A stretch of 64,000 nucleotides of DNA from Axinella damicornis (GCA_963931865.1 OZ007513.1:5232337-5296336), one strand, 5' to 3'. Counted from the stretch's first letter, positions 32,757 to 43,817 are shown. Made by a program: numbers and translations. The notes: generated from the letters alone by a model not told the origin.

Positions 32757-33262
32757 GGAGCATAGATAATACAGTACTGACGTGGATGTGAAACGGTACG
32801 CATCCACGGAGAGTACACGGAAATTCATGAAGCGATCATTGCAGTGGGTGTATCGGACTACTATACGGAAAACTGCCAGTCCGCTGGTCAACTGTAGTAC
32901 CTCTGAGCACTGCCAAGGTTTGTTGAACATGTTTAACCAGTAGCTGTTATGTGGCTGGGTTATGAACGAGCAGCTACGACCAAGTACACTAAGCAACCGC
33001 TGCGTTTATCTCACACAAACTTTGAGATGATTACGGCGACGGAGGAAGGCAGCTGGTTTTCGACGATCCTTCTCAACTTCAGAAACCACGTTGTACTGGG
33101 ACAAAATGGTTTTGTAGTAGAACCTTGCCCCTTTCTCCACGAAAGAACGGAGCGGACTAGGTAACTGTAAACTAACCGTTACACCCACTGCAATGAGTGT
33201 TTCATGCAAAAATATACGGAAGCGTTTCACATCCACCTCCGGTTTATATTATCTATGGTGGG
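32757..33262. mobile_element. element with long terminal inverted repeats (about 85 bp)
   Basis: GAGCATAGATAATA...GTGGATGTGAAACG at the left pairs with CGTTTCACATCCAC...TATTATCTATGGTG at the right, and the pairing extends inward to TTGCAGTGGGTGTA / TACACCCACTGCAA. No recognised coding sequence. Confidence 0.65.
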
Positions 33263-33590
33263 AATAAAATATAGAATCTGCACTCGACTCTGTTCTGGTC
33301 TAGTCATCCATGTGTTTTACACTCTTTGTGCCAAAGTGATCAGTTGATGAGTAATGATTTATTGTGTACTTTCTATTTAGTGCTGAATGACCATGATATT
33401 GGCCACTCAGCTAATTAGAGTAAGTATGAAACATACAATTTATATAGCCTCATACCCAGACCCACACACGGAGCACAGAAGTGGGCTGGTGACACTTTTC
33501 CTGTATGTGCTGAGATCAGCAGTCTTGATTTCGGGTAGGCGAATCATGTTCATCCATTGCCAATTACTGTGTAGTACGTAATTACGTTCT

Positions 33591-34106
33591 TTAACTCTTT
33601 AGGGCCTAAATTTATTTCTCTAGGTCATTTTCAGTCTATAGAACACTTAAACATACCCTAATTTCTGTTCCCTGGCGTTGCTGGGCTCGAAACTGCTCAC
33701 ACAGGTAATTTCAGCTACACTAAGCATATACGTGACTTAACCACACCCACCAACTAACGAACTTGCAATCAAGCCTCCCGAGAAGTGGCCAACCTGCCGT
33801 AGCTAAAAAACTGACCATGAACACTGGAAATGGAGGGCCTACAAGGCAAGACAGCTACTTTCTAAGTCCATTTATGCTTAAAACCCGAGAAATGGCCTAC
33901 CCGGCTCCAACCAAGGGCCGTTCAAAGCTGAGCCCAGACGCGGCCATGCTGTTTGCACCCTTCGGGTGCACCCACCCACCTCCCCCTGCCCCGCCCTTTC
34001 TGCTGGCGCAGAGCCTATCTCTCAAGGACATTGCCGGATGTGACATCATGAAGCTGAAAGTCTCACGTTGCAGATATGCAACGTTAGGTCTTAAAGGGTT
34101 AGCTAA
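33591..34106. mobile_element. MITE with TTAACYCTTTA-type ends
   Basis: TTAACTCTTTAGGGCCTAAA at the left and AGGTCTTAAAGGGTTAG at the right are imperfect inverted copies. A diverged internal relative lies at about 59000-59210 (both share TCCATTTATG..TTAAAA and CAAGCCCAGACRCG-like phrases). It is possibly piggyBac-like (TTAA). Confidence 0.5.
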
Positions 34107-34149
34107 AGTGTAGTGGTTTGATAAAACTGCCTTCAATCTGGTCACTCCT

Positions 34150-34870
34150 TGGCAAGGACTTTTCTACTTAGCCATCACCAACAGCTACTTGCCTGGAGGT
34201 AGCTACTGTTTTTTTAGGCAAGAGCAGAATAGCACTCTCTTTCTGCTGTTTATCCAGTTGTGCATGGGTTAGTGGGCAAGCTGGTAGCCACTGAAGAGGA
34301 TTCTCAACCTGTTAGATCTTTGAAAGTGAAAGTGTCAGCAGTAATTAGGAGGAGGTGGGATTTGGACAGCCTTGATGTTACTCAGGTGCCTCTGCTAGCA
34401 CAGCTGTTGACCCAAGATTTCATCACTTAAAATTTGTGACAGATAACAAGAGATTAGCTGTTAGAGCCAAACTCCTGCAGCTTGCGAACAGTGAAACTAT
34501 GGAATCTGCAGATACAGACACCCACAGCAAGAATGGCAGTGGCGCTGATTCCCCTACTGAGTGGGCACCAGCTCCCAAGCGTAAAAGGACTGCTTTTGAC
34601 GTACTGCTTGGTGAAGAAGACAATGAAACAAATAGAGATAGCACGAATAATGAAGAGCAAATCAGCCAGTATTTTGCAGAGAAACCAGCCCCTCTAGACT
34701 ACTATCCATTGAAATGGTGGAAACAATGAATTTTGTTTCCAGTGTCTGGAAAAAAATTGCCAGATCCATCCTGTTTGTTCCTCTACTGCCAGTGAGAGAC
34801 TGTTTTCAACAGCTGGGTTAACTGCTTAGAAGTTGTCTTAAACCAGATTCTTTATTGGTTTTTGAACAAG
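34150..34870 (+). pseudogene. hAT transposase C-terminal part (copy A)
   Basis: Pieces in order are VVHGLVGKLVATEEDSQPVR, IRRRWDLDSLDVTQVPLLA, VDPRFHHLKFVTDNKRLAVR, then the open frame 34436-34729 ending EEQISQYFAEKPAPLDYYPL KWWKQ. The hAT dimerisation block follows in other frames (ARSILFVPLLP, ERLFSTAGL-like at 34795-34830). hAT transposases cut out DNA elements and leave 8-bp duplications. Frame changes and stops make this copy inactive. The paralogue is at 52150-52860. Confidence 0.75.
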
Positions 34871-35079
34871 TAATAATATTATATTTAGTGGTGTCTAGAC
34901 AGTCTAGTACAATGTAAACTATCTTGTGTTAACTATGGAGCAATTCTACCCAATGTTTTGGCCCTACCATTGATAGAATGTTCAGAGTCCCTCAGGCACT
35001 ACATGATTGTGTTTGTCGTACTACATAATTGTAACTTTTGTCACATTCCACAAACTCTGAGAGTAACAACACTCCCACG

Positions 35080-35623
35080 GGGCCACTGTTCACCTTTTTG
35101 CCGACGCAATCCCCCTTTTTGCCGACGCAATCCCCCTTTTTGCCTTGACCTGTGAACGAATGACGTCATAATGACATGTGCGGAGGTATACGGTCCAAGT
35201 AATAAGATATACGGAAGTGCACGAGTAATGGACACGTGCCATGAAGGTTGACGAGCGCGTTGACGATCCGAGGCCGTGGTAGAAGCACGTCCTCCTACCA
35301 AAAAGCTCTGCAGTTGTGGGGCAGATCTCTCATCACTGAGCGTATATCACGTCAGAAAACACTTGGCTGGGTCAAATCACTTGAAGGTACAAGCAGCGAG
35401 GGGCTGCGGGCACTCACGTCCACCAAGAGGACGCCTGTGGTGCAGCGCCCGTGCGCAGAGCTGAAGTGGATGTAGCGAGAAGGCCTAGGAGGGGGATAGG
35501 AGGCGGTTTTGACGGCATAAAAGGCTAGAATCCCTGCAAGTACCAAATTGCCACTCAGAGTACTTTTTTGCCTGAGGGGAGAAACCACCAACCAAACTGG
35601 CATTGCATCTGGCAATTTGGTAA
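35080..35623 (+). mobile_element. element encoding a small zinc-finger protein, plus-strand copy
   Basis: This is an inverted paralogue of 45798-46267. The right end is TCTGGCAATTTGGTAA; the left terminus is lost. The frame 35276-35464 encodes RPPTKKLCSCGADLSSLSVY HVRKHLAGSNHLK, a zinc-finger-like motif (C-x-C...H-x3-H). No transposase is seen, so the element is non-autonomous or part of a larger one. Confidence 0.65.
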
Positions 35624-36498
35624 ATGACAATGTGTTGAAGTCTAACAATGGCAGCCAACCAGAAACAAAACATGCATTACTAAGTTGTGAATCATGTGCA
35701 GATATTAATGTTGTGTGTTTATAGGCCTACTGGATCTTGTGTGACGAGACTAGTTGCTTTGTTCATTCTCTCTCATAGACTATTCACTTCTCTCCTCTCT
35801 CTTACTCTCAGCTCAAGTGTCAGGTGGCTGGTAGGATTGAATCAGGACACCTGCAAGTACGGGAGAGTATCCAGCCAATGAGATTGCCAGCTTCAGAGGT
35901 AAATGAATCATCAACAATGTCATGTGATGGTGTCCACAGGCTCTTAATTCCCTCTTTGGTTGCTACACAGTGTTCTTACTAGGGAGGGCCATGTCAGAAC
36001 CCTGTCCCCTTGGGTTTCTTTACAATGAAGTGAAGTCTACATAAGGTGTGACCTTTAGGTTCTGTAGATACAAAATGTAAGTATAGGATCTACTATGTCG
36101 ATGCGGAGGTTGTGCAATTTATCCTCCGTGGGAAAGTTTGGCGGAGGCGAAGCCGAGGCTAAACTTTCCCAAGAAGGATAAAACGCATAACCTCTGATTC
36201 GACGTAGTAGATCCGGGTTCTACCACAGACATAAGTTAGTAGCTGGATCCGGCTCCTAGACAGCTACACCTCTCTGACTCTCAGCACAGCGTGGCGATCC
36301 TTTGATGGACCGCGGAGGATAAATCGGTTATCCTCCGCTATGACGTCATAGCGGAGGATAACTGATTTATCCTCCATGGTACATCAAAGGAACGCCCACG
36401 CACTGTGGTAGAACATCCACTTAGAAACCCTGCAAACTCTCCTGTTATTGCAACAAAGTAAGCAACAAGCAATTTTTTTTCTATGAAACTTTCTTGAT

Positions 36499-37129
36499 TT
36501 AACCCTCTGCCTGGGTTTGTCGCACAATTGCGACGTGCGCGGACGCGCGCAAAATGCGGCTGTCGCATATTTACGACAAGATCGCGAGGCGAGCTAAACT
36601 GAAGCGGGGCAGACCCTGCTAATATAATGGCAATCACAGTCATGAAGAGGCAGACCCTACGGATATCAGCAGTCGATCAGAAGCTCCTCCTACCGATCGA
36701 GAGATAAGTAAGCGCTCACTGTTTTGTCGCCGTTTTCCAGCATGGACAGGCTTTTTCGCCTACGGAACGCTATTGGTAGCGCTCAAGGGCCTAGAAGAGG
36801 CTCGAGGCATCATTGAACTATCTATCAACACCAATAACTCACACGCTGGAGGGCAGACATCGACAGCACAACAACAGGGAGAGTTCCAAGGTGAGCGCTT
36901 GAGTATAACTCGGCCTAGCAGCCATATAACGATAGTCGGGGCTCAATCACGCCCTTAGCAGACAAATTAACTATTCTTCGACAGTTCTTAGCCTTCAAAC
37001 TTGAAGTCTACTCCGCGATTGTAAGTTAAACGGCGAGAAGCCTTAGAGATGTGTAACCTAGGCAATAAATTGATCACGAGTCGCGTGAGCGGAAGTTATG
37101 AATATTAATGAACGCAGACCAAGGGTTAA
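36499..37129. mobile_element. piggyBac-like MITE with TTAA target duplication
   Basis: The insertion starts TTAACCCTCTGCCTGG and ends CCAAGGGTTAA. The paralogous site in copy B (about 54067-54080) reads CTTGCAATTAAGCAAGG with a single TTAA. This is the exact empty-site pattern of piggyBac-type insertion. The internal phrase GAGGCAGACCCTACGGATATCA recurs at 4743. Confidence 0.8.
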
Positions 37130-37204
37130 GCAAGGGGAAGGTCCAGCTAATATGAAGGATCTCCCGGATTACAACACAACAATACACATTCTAAATTTTA
37201 TAGT

Positions 37205-38014
37205 TTAGTTCTTGCTGTAGTCCTCATCGCTATGGGAGTAGGAGCAATAGGTGCACGACACAGAACTGAGTGCGCAGCGTCGTCGGATGGAAAGACCTGG
37301 TATGCCTTCCCTCACACGGTAGAGTACCTGCCTTGCATTCATCACGTCCAACTGCTCATCTCTTGATGTTTCAGGTGAGCTGCCAGCAACTTGATTTGAC
37401 CTTCTAACCCTCCTTTTTCTTCTAACAACTGGAGTCCAGCTTTCCTCATCATCACTGCCCTGTTGGTAGCATACACCAGGAGTATTGCTCTGCACATCAA
37501 ATTTTACATGCTTGCAAGCCATTAGATCTATGCCCTCAGCCTCAGGCCCAGAGTCTAAGTCGGTAGGCAGGACTGGGGTAGATATAGCTCCCTGTTCTGA
37601 TAGAGAATCTGCTGGGGCGTTCTCTGGGAATGCTTTCGTCAAGCATGGATGGGCATCAATTGGATCCTCATCGTTGTGGCGTGTTTCTCGCTCACCAGTG
37701 TTCTCTCTAAGGGTGGGAGGACCATCCAAGGCAGCGGATCTTTCTCGAGGCATCTTCTTGTTGCGGCGCTTTCTCGGTTTGCGGACCTTGGAACGCCTTG
37801 GGGCGGAGGCTGGTTCAGTGGTTGGCCAGAAAAAACTAACCGAGAAACCACTGTCGGTGTGCTTCATTGTCCACTGGGCCTTCTCAAAGGTGAGCTTCCG
37901 CTCCTGTAGGTGGAGACTCACAAAAAAGGGAACACCAACTTCATGAAGTCCACAGAAGAGGCCCTCGAGAACAGCAACGTGAATACCAGCTCCAACCGCC
38001 ATTTTATTTTTCAA
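37205..38014 (-). CDS. unrecognised protein of the compound-inverted-repeat element
   Basis: The minus-strand frame is open from 38014 to 37205, about 267-270 codons. The likely start is the Met in KNKMAVGAG, just before VLEGLFCGLHEVGVPFFVSL. The N-terminal 70 residues look globular and end QWTMKHTDSGFSVSFFWP. A basic patch (RRSKVRKPRKRRNKK) and a long acidic/polar linker follow, then SWTPVVRRKRRVRRS and a short C-terminal region with CTYCSYSH. The basic patches suggest nucleic-acid binding. I recognise no family. Copy B is about as long, with one frame shift, so the reading frame has been kept over most of its length in both copies. It is probably an element-encoded protein or captured gene. 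Confidence 0.6.
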   Translation of the reverse strand: MKNKMAVGAGIHVAVLEGLFCGLHEVGVPFFVSLHLQERKLTFEKAQWTMKHTDSGFSVSFFWPTTEPASAPRRSKVRKPRKRRNKKMPRERSAALDGPPTLRENTGERETRHNDEDPIDAHPCLTKAFPENAPADSLSEQGAISTPVLPTDLDSGPEAEGIDLMACKHVKFDVQSNTPGVCYQQGSDDEESWTPVVRRKRRVRRSNQVAGSSPETSRDEQLDVMNARQVLYRVREGIPGLSIRRRCALSSVSCTYCSYSHSDEDYSKN

Positions 38015-38388
38015 TTCGTTTGCCTTTGCAGAATCACCCTCTGAGAGTCAACTTTTCTAGGGCAGACCTACTAGGATGAGCAGGCACGAGTGCAGTGGTC
38101 ATTGTGGCCTACGTACGTACCTATGGCTTATGGTCCTGGCAAGAACACATGATGACATTATCGTCATTGCCATCATGCGCTCTTGGTCCTCAGGAGAACA
38201 CTGACAGTATGATAAGTGATCTGGTTTTGAGTGCAGTTAGGAATAAAAGTTACTACAGGTATTAGAAACTCGCTGGTAACAAAACAATCAGCTCACAAGT
38301 TTTCAGCAGAAGTGGGAAATAAAGCCGTCATGCTGGAGCCCTAGCTCTTAATTGCTATATTCAAAGTGTATAACTTCTTTTACCACAG

Positions 38389-38473
38389 CACTGGCCGACC
38401 CTCTCTCCTGGGCAGTGGCCGGGGACCAGATGATCATCACAATCACGGGAGTGCATGGCCTTGCCAAGATCAG
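38389..38473 (+). CDS. exon-like segment inside the element (copy A)
   Basis: TTTTACCACAG precedes and GTGTGT follows 85 nt that read LADPLSWAVAGDQMIITITG VHGLAKI. The same exon-like segment is preserved at 55322-55406. It lies inside the inverted-repeat element, so it is either a captured host exon or an exon of an element gene on the plus strand. The family is not recognised. Confidence 0.45.
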
Positions 38474-38800
38474 GTGTGTATGGGTGTTGTGGAGGGTGAG
38501 AGGAGGGGTTAAGCACTTCTTCTACCACAGTGCGTGTGTGTTCCTTTGATGTACCACGGAGGATAAATCTGTTATCCTCCGCTATGACATCATAGCGGAG
38601 GATAACCGATTTATCCTCCACGGTACATCAAAGGATCGCCGTGCACGCTGTGCTGAGAATCAGAGAGTAGTAGCTGTCTAGCAGCCGGATCCAGCTACTA
38701 ACTTGACTTGGAGGTTATGTCTGTGGTAGAAGCCGGATCTACTACGTCAGCTCGGAGGTTATGCGGTTTATTCTCCTTGGGAAAGTTTAGCCTCGGCTTC

Positions 38801-39000
38801 NNNNNNNNNNNNNNNNNNNNNNNNNNNNNNNNNNNNNNNNNNNNNNNNNNNNNNNNNNNNNNNNNNNNNNNNNNNNNNNNNNNNNNNNNNNNNNNNNNNN
38901 NNNNNNNNNNNNNNNNNNNNNNNNNNNNNNNNNNNNNNNNNNNNNNNNNNNNNNNNNNNNNNNNNNNNNNNNNNNNNNNNNNNNNNNNNNNNNNNNNNNN
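38801..39000. other. assembly gap of exactly 200 N
   Basis: The run of 200 N is a placeholder. The equivalent part of copy B is about 1.06 kb (55790-56862) and includes a 39-G run and a MITE, so the true gap is probably larger than 200 bp. Confidence 0.95.
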
Positions 39001-39248
39001 ACTGAGTGGTGAGAATGTAGATGGTTGAACAACATGCAAAATGAGCATCATGGTTCTGACAATTTGTAGATTAATTTGTGCTCACATGAGGAAACTAGGC
39101 ACTCCCGTTTTTTCCATACTGCAAACTATGAAAAGCTGGGTGCGGCTGGGTACGAGACTGTGTATGAAGCCTTCTTGCAGACTGCTGTTTCAGCCCCTGA
39201 TCACAGTGATTGAAAAGTTTAACCACAGCTTGTAAAGCCTCGTTCACA

Positions 39249-39250
<2 letters not shown>

Positions 39251-39282
<32 letters not shown>
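39251..39282 (+). repeat. C32 homopolymer
   Basis: It lies at the same locus as the C60 run in copy B (57138-57197), between CCTCGTTC-CAGG and CAGGCATTTTGT. Confidence 0.9.
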
Positions 39283-39750
39283 AGGCATTTTGTAACTTTC
39301 AGTTCTTTGTGCAACTGAAAACTACATGGGCATGGAACAAGGCTACAGCTTATCAGGTTTGCAGAACTTGTTCAGCGTTGTAAGTTGACCCTGTGGGCTA
39401 ACTTAGTAACCCCCGGCATCCTGCTCAGTTATTCCCGGCATCCTGCTCAGTTATGAAGGAAATATGTTCTGCACCAGAAGATAGGATGGGACAGGGGGAG
39501 GTGAATGCCTTGTACATATATATATATAGGACCTGCACTTCTGCATTGAAGCTTGGTCTACAGGGGTTGGTCATTGGCTGAGAGCCAGAAAGGTGTTAAC
39601 ACATGGGTGTGGTTAGAGTGACGAATCTGCACGAATCTGCACTGGATGGCTCTTCTGTGATTTAAGTTGTGAACATCAAAGCCATGAGTATATATGGTAC
39701 ATAGAAGGATCCATAGGCTTAGAAATGTCCTCCATGGAATTTAGCAATTG

Positions 39751-40372
39751 TTACCCCGCGCGCGCATGCGCGAAGCGGGGTTAAGCAATCGGTTTTGTCC
39801 GTCTGTCTGTCAGTCAGGCGAAGAAAATTGAAATCTCGCCACAGAGACCCTCATAAACCATCGAAATGAAGTCAAACAATAGCAAATAGAAAAAAAATGC
39901 TCTATGTGTACCTGACTGAAGTCAAGGCGCTCCGTTTCGCTGTATTTCGGCTATTTCCTACTTTTCATACATGTAACTATTCATAACATTGGCTCCACCT
40001 CTCAGAGTCCCATCCAGAACAGGACACGCAGTGCATTTGGAAACTTCATGCTTCGAGATGACCGCTAGGAAACAGTGTTATCTCACGATCTATGTACTTC
40101 ACAGGCATCGTGGCTATTGATTTGGCTGGTTTTTCCAGCTATTTCCTATTATTCGTAACATTTGGCCCCACCTCTCCAGCTTCACAATATTATATAAGGT
40201 AAGCGGTCACTCCCACACCTTGGATATGGCCATACACGACCACATTACAAGTATACGCGATAGTCCTGATCATGAGCCGCCCTGTTTGATGTCACGTCGA
40301 TTGTAGCTGCACTGCATGCATCCTGGCGACGTTCAGCGCGGGGGTGGGGTATGTGTTCTATGAACACCTCTA
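39751..40372 (+). mobile_element. short non-autonomous element, copy 2
   Basis: Plus-strand copy of the family described at 494-1103, complete from TTACCCCGCGCG to ACACCTCTAG. It is part of duplicated region A. Confidence 0.75.
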
Positions 40373-40984
40373 GTTCAGTTTAGAACTGTAAATTGGCTAG
40401 GGAAAGCCCCCCTGTCTAGCCATGTACTTCAAGTATTTGCTGACTTGCCTAGTCAAGTGGTTGCTATGGTAAAGGCTTGATGTAACCGGTCTGTGTTTGG
40501 GCAGGCTTGTGATGGTTGTGGGGGCGCACGTGGTATGAGGTTTCAAATCAGTGCTTTAGATCTCAGATGTACCCAGACCAGTTGAAATGTTCCACCTTCC
40601 ACCTCACCATTACCAGTAGCTATAGTGTTAATATCTGACTAGATCTCCCAGGCCTTCCCCAGCCGTGTTTTGTACTGGAAGCAATGAAATACTGGTAGTG
40701 GGAACGGCCTGGGAATGAGGCTAACTGGGAAGCATTACCAACCTTTGTGGCCACGCCAGCTGCAGACCTCAGCATGAAGTCCTGGTAGAGCGCTATGCAC
40801 ACTGCCCTCTGGACCTCCAACGGGACCGTGCGGTAAGACACCTGTAACAAACAATGGGAGCACTTGGATCAATAACGAACAATGGGAGCACTTGGATCAA
40901 TAACGAACAATGGGAGCGCTTGGATCTCAGGTGTTTTGACAGAATAATTCTGTCAGAACAAATCTCAGCTTCGTATCTGCCTAA

Positions 40985-41270
40985 GTACTTAGCTCAAACT
41001 ATATACGTAATGCCAGCTTCATATCTCATTCAGATACCTAGTGCAACGGTACCTTCCAAGTCTATTCACAATAGCTACCAATTTTGGTTCAGGTCCATCA
41101 GTCACCCTAACTGGTCAAGGCTGCAGTTGTCTATAATGTTTGAGTGTAAATCCTGTATAGCACTCCACACTCACAGTGCTTGTATAGCCCACCAAACAGG
41201 TTGGGCTAGAACCTGGTCCACAGTCCAATGCTTTAACCTCTTGGCCGCCGTGCAACCCCATTGTATGTTC
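40985..41270 (-). mobile_element. tRNA-derived SINE (copy A)
   Basis: On the minus strand the head resembles a tRNA promoter: a box A-like GGCCAAGAGG and a box B-like GGTTCTAGCCC. It has lost about 9 bp between them compared with copy B at 60130-60375. Confidence 0.55.
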
Positions 41271-41437
41271 AAATAATTATACCAGTTTGTGTGGTTGTGG
41301 CACCAGCAACGCTAAATACCCTCTGGTACATGTACCTGTCAGGTTAGTGTACGTATTAAAATCATGAAGAGATCACCATCGTAGCCAGCCTGGTCGAGCC
41401 AGCAGATATCACAGTAACAACCTCTCCCTTCCCTCAG

Positions 41438-41618
41438 TTGAACTATGAGTTCCTCCGCAAGTGTGGCCCGGTGACGCCCATGCCTCGTGAGATGTGGGAG
41501 AGGATCCTCGGCCTCCTACCCCCCTCCCACCTCTCCTACCTCCTCACATCACCCCTCATCCCACACCTGCACCAGGAGGTCAAGATGAGATACGAGGACA
41601 CCATATGCAAGACCGCAG
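41438..41618 (+). CDS. axonemal dynein heavy chain, N-terminal exon (copy A)
   Basis: The exon follows TTCCCTCAG and ends GCAG/GTGAGA, 181 nt open in phase 0: LNYEFLRKCGPVTPMPREMW, ERILGLLPPSHLSYLL, then HQEVKMRYEDTICKTA. Position and partners assign it to the N-terminal tail of an outer/inner-arm dynein heavy chain, the motor ATPase of cilia. In copy B the same exon is cut after about 57 nt. The next exon appears to start at 41700 (VPFLIDSAL) and runs into a pyrimidine array. Confidence 0.6.
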
Positions 41619-41719
41619 GTGAGATACACATAATTATGATCTTCAAGTGTCAATGTGTGTGATCACTCCACACAATTGCTACCTCAAACCTGTGCAGGTG
41701 TTCCATTCCTTATTGACTC

Positions 41720-42118
41720 TGCTCTCCCTTCTCCTCCCTCTCCCCTCCCCTATCCCTCTCCTCTCTCCTGCTCCTCCCATCCCTCTCCCCTCCCCCATCC
41801 CTCTCCCCTCCCCCATCCCTCTCCCCTCCCCCATCCCACTCCCTTCCCCCTCCCTCTGCTCTCTCCTTCTCCTCCAATCCCTCTCCCCTCCCCCATCTCT
41901 CTCCTCCCCTCTCCTCTCTCCTCCTCCCCCATCCCTTTCCCCTCCCCCATCCCTCTCCTCTCTCCTGCTTCTCCCATCCCTCTCCCCTCTTCTCCTCCTT
42001 CCCCATTCATCTGTCCTCCTACTCTATCCCTCTCTCCTCCTCCCCTCCTCTTCCTCCCCTTCCTCCCCCCATCCCTCTTCTACTCTATCCCTCCTCTTAC
42101 TCCTCTACCATTCTACAG
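41720..42118 (+). repeat. C/T array ending at a dynein acceptor
   Basis: About 400 nt of CCCTCTCC-type pyrimidine blocks stop at TTCTACAG/exon 42119. Confidence 0.85.
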
Positions 42119-42859
42119 TGCGAATGACTCTGTGGAAGCTGTCAGTTTGTGGACTGGAACCAGACCCTGAGCTGTTCCAGGATCCTGAGTGAGTGCTGCC
42201 TTTAGCACTGCTGCACAATCCTTGCACAGGACATGCAGTGATCTCCTCCCCTCCTCCCCTCCCCCCCTCCTCCCCCTCCTCCCGCTGTGTAGGGGCCAGG
42301 ATTTCTCCACGACCTGGCATGCTAGGAAGCACGAGAGAGCCTCTCTCTCTCTCTCGCTGCCTGCACATCACCCTCCCTGTGCTGCAGGCCATCCTGGCTC
42401 TGGGAGACAAGAACTGCACCCTGCTCCTCCTGGACCTCTCCAATGTCAGGTACGTACTTGGGTAGACACTGATAGAGACACTATAGGCTCTGTTTGCATA
42501 AAAGTGAAGCAACGATGTGAAATAGAATTATCTATTACCTTAGCAAGAATATGAGTCAAAACACAAGACGACAGACATACAACAAACCTGGATGTAATGT
42601 TTTTAGTCACCACCAAAGAGGTCACTGTAATGGCAACTCAGTTACCTCTCAGGTCATGGGTAGCCACTGCAAGGTGTTGGAACGGATAGGAACATCTCCT
42701 ACATCACCTCTGACCCTTGAATTTCCTACCAGGTCTCGTGGTATGATGGACATCGACCACTTCTGTTCTCTGGTGGTGGGAGAAGACGGAGGAGAGCGAT
42801 GCAGACGTGGTACCCTCGTGTGACCTCCCTCTTCAGTGGGGAAGGGAGGGTTGGGGAGG
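42119..42859 (+). CDS. axonemal dynein heavy chain, three tail exons (copy A)
   Basis: Exon 42119-42188 (after TTCTACAG, before GTGAGT) reads MTLWKLSVCGLEPDPELFQD. Exon 42293-42449 (after TGTGTAG, before GTACGT) contains CLHITLPVLQAILALGDKN, then CTLLLLDLSNVR. Exon 42733-42859 (after CTACCAG, before GTGAGT) contains MQTWYPRVTSLFSGEGRVG. The order HITLPV..LDLSNV then WYP matches the dynein tail. Copy B has the same exons with a 13-nt length difference in the second. I cannot say which DNAH paralogue this is. Confidence 0.6.
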
Positions 42860-42959
42860 GTGAGTCATACCAGCGGCTTCCACGACTGTGTGTCCACACT
42901 CATCAGTAATCATGCATGTGTGGGTGTGTCTGCCTGCACAGTATACCTAATAAAATGGT

Positions 42960-43670
42960 ACTAGCTGTAGAAATTCAATTCCTGGAATTTCCACTAATGC
43001 AATTAAGTGGCAGCTCAGGACACTAATTTGAGTACCAGTACCAGGAAATGTACAGTACCAAGGAAATGTACTTATCAAGGAAATGTACTTATCATCAAGT
43101 ACTCATTTACAAAACACACTATTCATAGTCAGTCTCATTGGGTCCAAATGTGGTGCTGGCACAGCAGTTGATGCCTATTTCCTGGAATACAACAGTCCTT
43201 GGTCACAAACAAGTTCTCTGGAAATTCAGCAAGTGGCATGGTGGTTGATGTTGCCCATTTCTTGGAATTACTATAGCCACCTGCTGAAAGAAATGCAGTG
43301 TGTGGCATGGAGTGGGTGTCCATTTCCTGGAATAGTGTAGTCACAACAGCCAAATGCCAGCTTGTGGCAGTGGCAGTTGATGGCCATGTTCCTGGAATAA
43401 CAGTCACAAATGCTCGAAATGGGAGCAGCAGCGCAGCACATGGCAATGATGGCATGGCAGTAGACGCCCAGTTCCTGGAATAGTGCAGCTACAATGGTCA
43501 CAAACGCTCGAAAATGCGATGGCAGTTCGATGCCTATTTCCTGGAATAACAGCGGTCACAAACGATTTATCTCCAAACGCAGCGTGACAATTTCTATCTA
43601 TTACAACGGTCCGTCCAATCTAGCGATACAAATTCATTTCCTGGAATTTCAAGGATTCCAATCCTAAGTT
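42960..43670 (+). repeat. degenerate minisatellite rich in TTCCTGGAA
   Basis: Units of roughly 70-90 bp share GATG-CCCATTTCCTGGAATA, GTCACAAACGCTCGAAATG and TGGCATGGCAGT. At least seven TTCCTGGAA cores occur. It is repeated in copy B at 62580-63180. Confidence 0.7.
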
Positions 43671-43817
43671 TGTTTTTATGCCGTTTATTAGCATAAATAC
43701 GGTAGCTAGATACCTTTGCTGTTCAGCCAGCTCATTTCATACATGTAGCTTCGGTTGTGAATACAAAATTTGCTATATGCCTCTTTGATAATGCAGTTGT
43801 GTTCAAAGTGTAATTCA

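Larger units (their letters stand above)
36086..38800. mobile_element. long compound-inverted-repeat element, copy A (right end lost in gap)
   Basis: The left terminus (36086-36420) consists of two hairpins. The first has arms GGATCTACTA...GGGAAAGTTT and AAACTTTCCC...TAGTAGATCC. The second is a 36-bp perfect palindrome at 36327-36362 centred on TGACGTCA. The right terminus (about 38515-38800) is the inverted counterpart and runs into the N gap. The interior carries a minus-strand ORF and an exon-like plus-strand segment. A piggyBac-like MITE sits inside at 36499-37129. Copy B (53616-55827) gives both ends. The structure fits a foldback-type DNA element. Confidence 0.75.

Noticed and set aside
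38708..39051. ORFs spanning the N run
   Set aside because: They bridge 200 unknown bases and have no meaning.
41647..42192. Leu/Ser/Pro-rich membrane-protein-like ORF
   Set aside because: It is the translation of a C/T array acting as the polypyrimidine tract before a dynein exon; the copy at 61153-61740 behaves the same.
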